Shown here in pieces: positions 47,012 through 54,089 of a stretch of 64,000 nucleotides of DNA. The notes beneath the pieces were generated by a model. It was not told where the DNA came from, did not search any database, and was given only the letters and a program-made list of their open reading frames with translations. Numbering within the stretch: the stretch's first letter is position 1; the number at the start of each line of letters is the position of its first letter. This stretch comes from Legionella wadsworthii DSM 21896 = ATCC 33877 (GTDB lineage Bacteria; Pseudomonadota; Gammaproteobacteria; Legionellales; Legionellaceae): positions 477,755 to 541,754 of the forward strand of contig NZ_KL370759.1 in the NCBI RefSeq assembly GCF_000701265.1, read 5' to 3'. The translations under genes and the position numbers were made by a program.

Positions 47012-47218
47012 AAGGAGGCATTATGAAGAATTTGTATTTCATGAGCCAGGTATATTAACTCCTATGGATCCCTAGTGAAAATTACCACCTCTGCCATTTG
47101 TATTATTGACTTACATTTTATACGGGGGGGCAATGGGTCCTAGCAAAAAGGAACAGTTCTAGGACATAAAGCTGTTGGCGTGGTTGCTGAAACTGGATTA
47201 TTGCAGGTGGAGTCATAG
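47012..47218 (+). pseudogene. Remnant of a zinc-dependent alcohol dehydrogenase gene
   Basis: A perfect AAGGAGG ribosome site (47012-47018) stands before an ATG at 47023, but the coding part is shattered. Three frames together give the N-terminus of a zinc alcohol dehydrogenase: FHEPGILTPMDP, then a stop, then VKITTSAICIIDLHFIRG, then AMGPSKK, then GTVLGHKAVGVVAETG. Intact family members read AICGSDLH and GTVLGHEAVG. The zinc ligand Glu of GHE is changed to Lys and nothing remains beyond about residue 65. TTGACG at 46981 with TAATAA 18 bases downstream could be its old promoter. The rest of the gap 46828-47296 shows nothing else. Confidence 0.7.
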
Positions 47219-47296
47219 ATAAAAGGTTTAGGACTCATTTTGAAAAAATAAATCTGCCAATGCTTCATTAGTCCAGTTTTTTAGCATCAATTTTTT

Positions 47297-47710
47297 TTAA
47301 GGTTTGGCTAAAAACCAATATGCGAAAGAACCCAATATCATACCCAAAACAAAATAAAGCGGATCTAAATTAAAAGTGGCAAGGGCGGTTATGGATGGAC
47401 CTGGGCAATAACCGGCCAATCCCCAGCCAATGCCAAAAATAGCACTGCCCATAAGGAGAGGCTTGGTTATTTTTGTTGATTCTGGAAGAAAAAAGCACTC
47501 TGTAATTAATGGCTTGGCTTTTTTTAGAACAAATCGATAACCAATAAAAGTAGTTAAAACGGCAGACACCATCACCACGAGTAGGGTAGGATCCCAATAA
47601 CCAAAGAAATCAAGAAAATTGAGTATCTTATATGGATTAATCATATTGGATACAGTTAGTCCCAGACCAAACAATAACCCGATAAAAAAAGCCGACAAAC
47701 GTTCCATCAT
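47297..47710 (-). CDS. YeeE/YedE-family transporter subunit, second half
   Basis: A 137-residue membrane protein with four hydrophobic helices and the YeeE/YedE (DUF395) motif in IGWGLAGYCPGPSITAL. The start ATGATG overlaps the stop of the upstream gene (ATGA), fixing the start and indicating translational coupling. These half-size proteins work in pairs as sulfur-compound channels; relatives carry thiosulfate or are linked to sulfide response. Because of the stop overlap the longer upstream frame is not used. Confidence 0.87.
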   Translation of the reverse strand: MMERLSAFFIGLLFGLGLTVSNMINPYKILNFLDFFGYWDPTLLVVMVSAVLTTFIGYRFVLKKAKPLITECFFLPESTKITKPLLMGSAIFGIGWGLAGYCPGPSITALATFNLDPLYFVLGMILGSFAYWFLAKP

Positions 47711-48144
47711 GAATATATTCCCAGGATATGTCGCATGATAAATGTAGTGATAGCCGCTGACAAAAGAAATGAAGCAGTTGCGACTAAAGAACGCAAGGAT
47801 AAACGGGCGATACCACATACGCCATGTCCTGAAGTACAGCCTTGTCCCATCCGCGTTCCAAATCCTACGCAAAAACCGGCAAAAATCAGAATCAATACAG
47901 AATAATGTGTACGTAAAGGAAATTGTATGTCAGGAAATAAATAAAAAAATAGTCCACCAACGAACAGCCCTAAAAGAAAAAAAATTCTCCAAAATTCTAT
48001 TTTATCTTTGGGTGGGCATAGCTGGTGAATCATGCCACTTATTCCCGCCATGCGGCCGTTAAACCAAAGCAGCAAAACAGCACTTAGACCAATCAAAAAA
48101 CCGCCTAATAAACCCTTATATGGCGTAAAAACCGTATATTCCAT
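47707..48144 (-). CDS. YeeE/YedE-family transporter subunit, first half
   Basis: A 145-residue membrane protein with four helices and the signature GTRMGQGCTSGHGVCGIARLS, which includes the conserved Cys that binds the sulfur substrate in YeeE. With the next gene it makes a split YeeE-type transporter (PmpAB-like). No sulfurtransferase or persulfide dioxygenase gene lies beside it, which is often the case in sulfide-detoxification loci, so the substrate remains open. Confidence 0.88.
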   Translation of the reverse strand: MEYTVFTPYKGLLGGFLIGLSAVLLLWFNGRMAGISGMIHQLCPPKDKIEFWRIFFLLGLFVGGLFFYLFPDIQFPLRTHYSVLILIFAGFCVGFGTRMGQGCTSGHGVCGIARLSLRSLVATASFLLSAAITTFIMRHILGIYS

Positions 48145-48322
48145 GTTATCCCCGAATTTCCATTGGCTCCTTTATCTTTTTTATAAAACTACCATTAAAA
48201 TTAGATTTATTTCAATGTTTTTACGTGATTGCATAGAAAGAAATGAAATTTATTCGTTATTCTTTTAATAGCTTCACATTGGTTCACTGACTGTCTGGTG
48301 CAAAATAGCGGTACAGGAGTGA

Positions 48323-48469
48323 TTATTTTAACCAAAATATTCGTACTATTATGTAAAGAATCGTCATCCCTAAAGCTGGAATAATAAATAAAGCAAGAAA
48401 TGTGTAGAATCCTATTCTATTTTCTGCAGAAGCATTATAGAACTCTTTAAATTTTTTCCAGAGAGACAT
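48323..48469 (-). CDS. Small single-helix membrane protein
   Basis: A 48-residue frame in the gap upstream of the YeeE pair. It reads MSLWKKFKEFYNASAENRIG, then a hydrophobic segment FYTFLALFIIPALGM and TILYIIVRIFWLK. The amphipathic basic start followed by one long membrane helix, with a matching frame and a clean stop, argues for a real gene; an ATG five codons earlier (48484) is also possible. No family recognised. The remainder of the gap 48145-48654 shows nothing else I can support. Confidence 0.5.
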   Translation of the reverse strand: MSLWKKFKEFYNASAENRIGFYTFLALFIIPALGMTILYIIVRIFWLK

Positions 48470-48654
48470 GTGGATTGATATCATCTTAAAAAGTACTGAT
48501 TGATTCTAAGTAACTACCCCATAAAGAGCAAGGGCAAAATTCTCCTTATTCGAATAACTGTCTCAAGTTGCTCGAGCAATTCCTATATTCAGATAAGTAT
48601 GAATATTTAGTCTATATTTTAAAAGACACTTTTATATAAGTTCTTTTTATCAAA

Positions 48655-49353
48655 ATGGATTTCGTCATGAAAACATCTGAAAAGGAATGGTTGGCTTATT
48701 TAAAAGATAAAGAGTTGATGAAAATACCTCGGATGCACACAATCATTTTGTCACCTCATCCGGATGATGAATCATTAGGCGCAGGCGGCCTTATTTTTGA
48801 TTTAAGAAAAAACAACGTCGATGTGTTAATCATTTCTATAACTGATGGTGAAAATGCTTATCCGGATGCTAAAAATCTTGGCCAAATCAGGAGAAAAGAG
48901 CAAGAGAGCGCCCTGCGTATTCTTGGAGTTACCAAAGAAAAAATTATTCGTTTGCATTTAAAAGATAGTGCTGTGAAAGAAGCTGAAAAACAATTAGAAC
49001 AATTAATACTGCCCTTTATTGATCAAAATGTTCATTTAATTGCTCCCTGGACGGGAGACTATCATGCGGATCATGAAGCAGTCGGGCGGGTTGCTTTAAA
49101 GCTTGCGCGGCAAAAAAAAATACATTTAAGTTTTTATTTTTTCTGGACCTGGCAACATTCAAGCATACTGGATATGAAAAATTTAACTTTATTTATTTAC
49201 CCTTTGAGTAGGAATGCATTTCATACCAAACAAAAAGCCATTGATTGTTATACTTCCCAAAAGAGTAATAAAAAAAATCATCCTATTTTGCCAGAAAGTG
49301 TATTAATTCCAACAATGCGTTCTTTTGAGGTCTATGGACAATATGATTATTAA
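48655..49353 (+). CDS. PIG-L/LmbE-family deacetylase
   Basis: A 232-residue zinc-dependent de-N-acetylase. IILSPHPDDESLGAGGL carries the metal-binding HPDDE motif and PWTGDYHADHEAVGRV the HxxxH motif. Members remove the acetyl group from GlcNAc conjugates (for example in bacillithiol, mycothiol or lipoglycan synthesis). The first ATG has no clear ribosome site; an ATG at 48667 with GGA upstream is an alternative start. A glycosyltransferase gene follows after 62 bases, so the pair probably makes or trims a GlcNAc-containing molecule. Confidence 0.88.
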   Translation: MDFVMKTSEKEWLAYLKDKELMKIPRMHTIILSPHPDDESLGAGGLIFDLRKNNVDVLIISITDGENAYPDAKNLGQIRRKEQESALRILGVTKEKIIRLHLKDSAVKEAEKQLEQLILPFIDQNVHLIAPWTGDYHADHEAVGRVALKLARQKKIHLSFYFFWTWQHSSILDMKNLTLFIYPLSRNAFHTKQKAIDCYTSQKSNKKNHPILPESVLIPTMRSFEVYGQYDY

Positions 49354-49415
49354 GTGAGATTTAAGATTCATCGTAGCTTTGTATGAATAAGATTAAATCA
49401 TTATGGAAAAGATAA

Positions 49416-50144
49416 ATGAATATAAATACTATTTACATTTTGATTCCTGCCAGGAATGAAGAAGATCTTCTTCCGAGATGTTTGTCTTCACTTTTAAAAG
49501 CGAGTTCCGTGATGCCTTCGAATATCCAAATTGAAACCATTCTATGCGTGGATGCTTCTACTGACAAAACCTTTGAAATTGGTACAAAAATTTTAAATAA
49601 AAAAGGTACTGTACTAAATATTGACAAGGAAAATGTTGGCGCTGCACGCAGGTATGCCGCTCAATATGCCTTAAGCCATTATAGTGGACCTTTGGAATAC
49701 TGCTGGATAGCGAATACTGATGCAGACTGCAAAATTCCTTTGAATTGGCTTCAAAAGCAAATTGTCTGGGCTAATCAAAGGGTGCATGCAATAAAAGGGA
49801 TAATTAAAGTAGATTCTTATGCGCAGCATTGTGACGAGGTTTCGAATCTTTTTGAAAAAGATTATAACATAAATGAAGATGGTACTCACCCACATATCCA
49901 TGGATCTAATTTAGGCATAAGGGCTGATGTATATCAGGATGTAGGCGGATGGAGCGAGTTACCCACAGCAGAGGATCATGATTTGTGGAATCGGTTATCA
50001 CGTTTGAATCTAAATCTGGTTTCTGATGCGAGTCTGTTTGTCATGACCAGCGGACGTAAAATGGGTCGTGCTCCTTTAGGTTTTGCAGATAAGTTAGATT
50101 CATATAATAAACAATTAGATACCTTTTCTAAAAAAATTGATTGA
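49416..50144 (+). CDS. GT2-family glycosyltransferase
   Basis: A 242-residue GT-A glycosyltransferase: YILIPARNEEDLLPRCL at the start, ILCVDASTDKTFEIG, NTDADCKIPLNWL (DxD motif), and GGWSELPTAEDHDLWNRL with the ED motif near the catalytic base. No membrane helix is seen, so it is cytosolic or peripheral. It follows the PIG-L gene in the same direction. In other bacteria this pair occurs with a methyltransferase and an acyl-CoA dehydrogenase; these partners are absent here, so the product is unclear. Confidence 0.87.
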   Translation: MNINTIYILIPARNEEDLLPRCLSSLLKASSVMPSNIQIETILCVDASTDKTFEIGTKILNKKGTVLNIDKENVGAARRYAAQYALSHYSGPLEYCWIANTDADCKIPLNWLQKQIVWANQRVHAIKGIIKVDSYAQHCDEVSNLFEKDYNINEDGTHPHIHGSNLGIRADVYQDVGGWSELPTAEDHDLWNRLSRLNLNLVSDASLFVMTSGRKMGRAPLGFADKLDSYNKQLDTFSKKID

Positions 50145-50295
50145 GTTATAGTGTCATTTTTGTAAAAAAATGTTTATAGAATTATTTATATCATTGAGAA
50201 ACAATAAAAATAATCCTGAAACATTGCAAATTGATTCATTTAATCATGCAAAGAAAGAATGAGGTGTACACTAATCATATCTCTATGGAGTAGTG

Positions 50296-51018
50296 ATGGA
50301 TCGTGAAAAAGAAATATTGGACGATAATCTTGTAGAAAACTTTAGTAATCCTCCTCTTCCGACAACGACTTCAGAATACATCACAGTGGTTTCACATTAT
50401 TATCGGGGAGAAATCGCACGTATGTCCGGATGGCGAGATCGTATCGATCGTACCAGTAATTGGGCAATAACTGCTGTGGCCGCAATGCTTTCATTATCAC
50501 TTTCTTCTTCAACGGCACATCATGGCGTGTTACTCTTTGCCATGCTCCTTATCTTGCTCCTTCTCTTCATTGAATCAAGACGATACCGTTTTTTTGATGT
50601 GTATCGATCTCGTGTACGCAGGCTCGAGCGGTTTTATTTTGCACCCATGTTCATGCCTTCAGCTCCAACTGAGGAGCATTGGTCAGAAATTCTAGGGCAA
50701 GACTTGAGTAGACCACGCTTTTTGATGAGTCTAGGTGCAGCCATGTCGCGACGATTACGTCGAAATTATGTTTGGATGTTTCTCATACTGCTGTTGGCGT
50801 GGATACTAAAAATTTCTTCTCCAAAGCTACAAGTTTCTGGCGTACGACAAGAGATGGGTATTTCATTCAATGGAATTGTGGAGAATGCTGCATTAGGCGC
50901 CGTTCCCGGGTGGGCGGTCATTACAATCCTTATCTTATTTTATGCATGGATTGCTTATGCTTGTATCCATTCTACAAAACATTCAGATGAGCTGTTACAT
51001 GGGGATGTACATGTTTAA
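50296..51018 (+). CDS. DUF2270 membrane protein
   Basis: A 240-residue protein with hydrophobic helices at about residues 55-95 and again in the C-terminal 80 residues. The stretch YYRGEIARMSGWRDRIDRTS followed by NWAITAVAAMLSLSLS, and RRYRFFDVYRSRVRRLERFY, are the conserved parts of DUF2270. GGAG lies five bases before the ATG (a GTG one codon earlier is possible). The family is widespread and its function is unknown; it often lies among stress genes, as here. Confidence 0.85.
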   Translation: MDREKEILDDNLVENFSNPPLPTTTSEYITVVSHYYRGEIARMSGWRDRIDRTSNWAITAVAAMLSLSLSSSTAHHGVLLFAMLLILLLLFIESRRYRFFDVYRSRVRRLERFYFAPMFMPSAPTEEHWSEILGQDLSRPRFLMSLGAAMSRRLRRNYVWMFLILLLAWILKISSPKLQVSGVRQEMGISFNGIVENAALGAVPGWAVITILILFYAWIAYACIHSTKHSDELLHGDVHV

Positions 51019-51158
51019 TGTTCCTTATCTTCTGCTCTGTACTTATTTTTAAATTATTTATCCTAAATTACTTGAAAAAAATCGTTTAAATCACAATATT
51101 TTAAATGTTTTCAGTTTGGAAAAAATTTATTCCCATTTATTTTGTAAGGAGATTATTT

Positions 51159-51746
51159 ATGAAAAAGAAAATACTTCCTATTCTAATCTCTGTTCCTTTG
51201 TTCACAATAATTTCTGTTGGAGCACAAGCACTCGAGATAAAACCTAATAAATCAATGCCAAATAATACCGATCAGATCATCGTCGATCCTTTTGCTGATG
51301 ATCCTTTTTTTCAATCCCACAATGATGCGCTTCAGCAAATGTATAAAATGCAGCAAGCCATGGATCAATTTATGAAAAGTCAATTTTCACAAATGCAAAA
51401 CAGTCTTGTAAATCAAAACAATCAAAAACTATTTGGAAGTACCAATAATATTGAAATTAAAGAAGATAAAAATGAATTAATTTATAAAATAAGGCTACCT
51501 CAAGGGGCTGACAGCAAAGTTAATGTCTCGGTTAAGGACAGGCAATTAATTGTTAATTCCAATATAACTCAAAAAATTACGAAGGAACAAGACAATACGA
51601 AAAGCGTCAGTTATTCTCAAAGCAACTACAGCCAATCATTTCAATTGCCGGAAGGTTATGATCCCAATTCCATGGTGACAAAGAATAAAGATTCAAATTT
51701 GATAGTAATTTTTAAAAAATCTCTTGCGACATCCAATATTCTTTAA
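51159..51746 (+). CDS. Exported Hsp20/alpha-crystallin-like small heat-shock protein
   Basis: A 195-residue protein with a signal peptide (LPILISVPLFTIISVGAQA), a Gln/Met-rich helical stretch (LQQMYKMQQAMDQFMKSQFS), and a C-terminal alpha-crystallin domain with ELIYKIRLPQGADSKVNVSV and the conserved SQSFQLPEGYDPN ... NLIVIFKKS. Most Hsp20 proteins are cytosolic; an exported one would act as a periplasmic holdase. AAGGAGA precedes the chosen ATG by 6 bases; an upstream in-frame ATG would hide the signal peptide. It sits alone, 140 bases after DUF2270. Confidence 0.85.
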   Translation: MKKKILPILISVPLFTIISVGAQALEIKPNKSMPNNTDQIIVDPFADDPFFQSHNDALQQMYKMQQAMDQFMKSQFSQMQNSLVNQNNQKLFGSTNNIEIKEDKNELIYKIRLPQGADSKVNVSVKDRQLIVNSNITQKITKEQDNTKSVSYSQSNYSQSFQLPEGYDPNSMVTKNKDSNLIVIFKKSLATSNIL

Positions 51747-51805
51747 AATAATGGATTTTTGGAGATGTATTATTCCATTATATTATTTATAACAATGTCG
51801 CTTCG

Positions 51806-51824
51806 CTGGGCCTATCAGGCCCAG
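51806..51824. repeat. Short palindromic repeat in the gap after the Hsp20 gene
   Basis: CTGGGCCT-ATC-AGGCCCAG, an 8-bp perfect stem with GC content far above its surroundings. The flanking GCGAAGCG/GCCTACA context resembles dispersed intergenic palindromes seen in gammaproteobacteria. The rest of the gap 51747-52057 shows no gene. Confidence 0.5.
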
Positions 51825-52057
51825 GCCTACATTTTCTGATGTTTGTCCCACCACCGGTTAGCGGATAGGCAGGGTTTTAAAAGCAGCATTTTCCATTCTT
51901 AAGTGCTAATTCTGATGACCTGTCTTCACAAGCCGGGGGAGAGTCTCTCGAAAAATAAAATAGAAAGCTTCATTTTGAATTGGTGAGCATGACATTTAAG
52001 GATATATAGCTTAGGAGAGTTAAACTGTTTGGCAAGGCGAGTTCACATTAAGTTGAA

Positions 52058-53029
52058 TCACACATTGGATAACATTTTAATTAAGTAATATTTATTTCTT
52101 TTTATTTTATCGAGCTCTTCGTTTAAATCTTCCTCCTTTAAATCCAATTTGAGATTTTTCAAAAGGAGCTCTTCTTTTTCTTCTAAGCATCTCAATGCTT
52201 TCCATAAAAAATCTTCATATTCTGTTTTTAATAATCTGAATAAACTCTCCTTGCCATAGGCATGACCTACGCGACATCGCCAACGTAATATTGATTTGTC
52301 TTTTATTTGCCATAAGATACCGCTGCATTCAGGGCAGGTAAATGTTGAAGGAGTGCTAATTTTTCTAAGTACATCTTCATTGAATAAATTTTCTGTATCA
52401 TTCAACTGAGATTCAATCCTTAAGGTTTCCCACAGTTCGCTTTTTGAGTTTTCCTCTGAAGGCGTTGAGTTGATAATTTTTTTAATCAGTGGATAGATTT
52501 GCTCTAATTTTAATTGATAGTCCACTACTCCTGCTTTAATTGCATTTTTTGGCATATCTGGAAAATCAGCCTCTTCCGGGCTTTGGGCTATCGTTGTGCC
52601 TTTGCATTTTTTAATGGCTGAAAAACCTGCACTGCCATCATCTAACAATCCTGATAACAGAATACCAATGACCAAAGGACCATAATATAATGCGGCTGAA
52701 TAAAAAAGGACATCAATTGCAGGCCTGGTATTATTAATTTTAGGTCCCTGCCTCAGTGTGACTTTGCCATCCATTAATGTCATGTGCAGGTTTGGTGGCG
52801 CAATGTATACATGGCCGGAAGTAAGCTCTTCAATTTCTCTGGGATGACGTACTTTAAGTGAAGTATGCCGCTGAATGATATTCGGCAATTTTGACTCTGA
52901 ATTAGGGGAAAGATGCAAAACAATTAGAATAATACCTCTAAAATTATCGGGAAAAGATGAAATTAATTGAATTAGTGGTTTTATCCCTCCTGCAGATGCC
53001 CCTATAACAACTAAATGATTATTTTCCAT
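52058..53029 (-). CDS. CheB-type methylesterase without receiver domain, with C-terminal zinc ribbon
   Basis: A 323-residue protein. The N-terminal 190 residues form a CheB methylesterase: VIGASAGGIKPLIQLI with the catalytic Ser, IVLHLSPNSESKLPNII with the catalytic His, and SGLLDDGSAGFSAIKKCKG with the catalytic Asp, then FPDMPKNAIKAGVVDY. The C-terminal part has a zinc-ribbon with TCPECSGILW and WRCRVGHAYGKESLF, then a charged coiled coil. There is no receiver domain, so it is not controlled by the usual phosphorylation. No CheR or chemoreceptor gene is adjacent. Such orphan CheB proteins with this tail are known from stress regions and may demethylate something other than a chemoreceptor. 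Confidence 0.87.
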   Translation of the reverse strand: MENNHLVVIGASAGGIKPLIQLISSFPDNFRGIILIVLHLSPNSESKLPNIIQRHTSLKVRHPREIEELTSGHVYIAPPNLHMTLMDGKVTLRQGPKINNTRPAIDVLFYSAALYYGPLVIGILLSGLLDDGSAGFSAIKKCKGTTIAQSPEEADFPDMPKNAIKAGVVDYQLKLEQIYPLIKKIINSTPSEENSKSELWETLRIESQLNDTENLFNEDVLRKISTPSTFTCPECSGILWQIKDKSILRWRCRVGHAYGKESLFRLLKTEYEDFLWKALRCLEEKEELLLKNLKLDLKEEDLNEELDKIKRNKYYLIKMLSNV

Positions 53030-53276
53030 GATTGCCTTAGAGATAATTTTATAAATTAATATAAATTTTAGGGATGTTTAAGGTTCGCTATGATACTGCA
53101 TTGCTTATACTGTGATATTTTATGAAAAAAATAAACCAAGAGCAGAAAAATAGCTATTTATCAGAACCCCTACTAATCTTAGTTTAGCCTGAGAAAATAA
53201 AATATAAAGTGAAAAGGAATAAATACCATTATTTTCATAATGAATTAAGCCCTAAAATTTGTATCAAGGAGGGGCA

Positions 53277-54034
53277 ATGCAAAGAGACAAAATACACATT
53301 GGCACATCTGGATGGCAGTATAGCCATTGGTATGGCTCATTTTATCCCAAAAATATTAATTTTCATAAACAACTTATTACTTTTTATGCGCAAAAATTTC
53401 AAACTGTTGAATTAAACACAAGTTTTTATCATGTACCGAGTGAAAAAACCATAGAAGAATGGATAAAAGCGACTCCTCAGGATTTTATTTTTTCTTATAA
53501 GGTAAACCGTTATATAACCCATATGAAAAAATTGAATGACCTGAGGAAGCGTTGAAGAAACTTTTTACCAATCTTTCCTATTTTGGAGAAAAAATAGGAC
53601 CCATATTATTTCAATTACCGCCGAGGTGGCATAAAAATATAGAAAGATTTGGTGAATTTATAAAACAATTAACTAAAGATTACCGATACGCTTTCGAATT
53701 TAGAGATAGAACATGGCTTGATGAGGATGTTTACGAACTCCTTCGTGAATATAATATTGCATCATGTTTCTATGATTTTAAAGCGTACCAAGCCCCGGAA
53801 ATAGTAACAAGCGATCTGATCTACATTCGCTTGCACGGCCCTCATGCAGCGCCATATACCGGCTCTTATAGTAGAGATAAATTAGCTCACTATGCTACAA
53901 AAATTCATAATTGGGAAAAAGAGGGCAAGCTGGTTTATTGTTATTTTGATAATGATCAAAATGCGTATGCTCCCCGTGATAGCCAGCGTCTTATTGAGTT
54001 TTTGGAAAAATATTCATCCGAAGAGCAAACATAA
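53277..54034 (+). pseudogene. DUF72 (YecE-like) gene broken by a one-base frameshift
   Basis: The first part (MQRDKIHIGTSGWQYSHWYG, VELNTSFYHVPSEKT, FSYKVNRYITHMKKLND) and the second part (LFTNLSYFGEKIGPILFQLP, YAFEFRDRTWLDEDVYELL, LIYIRLHGPH, CYFDNDQNAYAPRDSQRL) are contiguous pieces of one DUF72 protein. The frame changes near 53540: ACCTGAGGAAGCG would need one more C to read DPEEALKKL. The upstream piece ends in TGA at 53553. GGAGGGG precedes the ATG. DUF72 is a TIM-barrel family of unclear function. All other sequence looks well preserved, so the break is recent or a sequencing error. Confidence 0.88.
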
Positions 54035-54065
54035 GCTGGATATTTTTCCAGCCTATGTTTCTTTT
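54028..54065. terminator. Terminator between convergent DUF72 and GH65 genes
   Basis: AACATAAGCTGG pairs with CCAGCCTATGTT around an 8-base loop (one mismatch), with TTTCTTTT after it. The DUF72 stop codon lies in the stem. Confidence 0.7.
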
Positions 54066-54089
54066 GGAGTGTGATAATGATCACCTCTT

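Noticed and set aside
47711..47872. N-terminal extension of the second YeeE subunit
   Set aside because: It overlaps the first YeeE gene in another frame; the ATGA overlap at 47707-47710 fixes the start.
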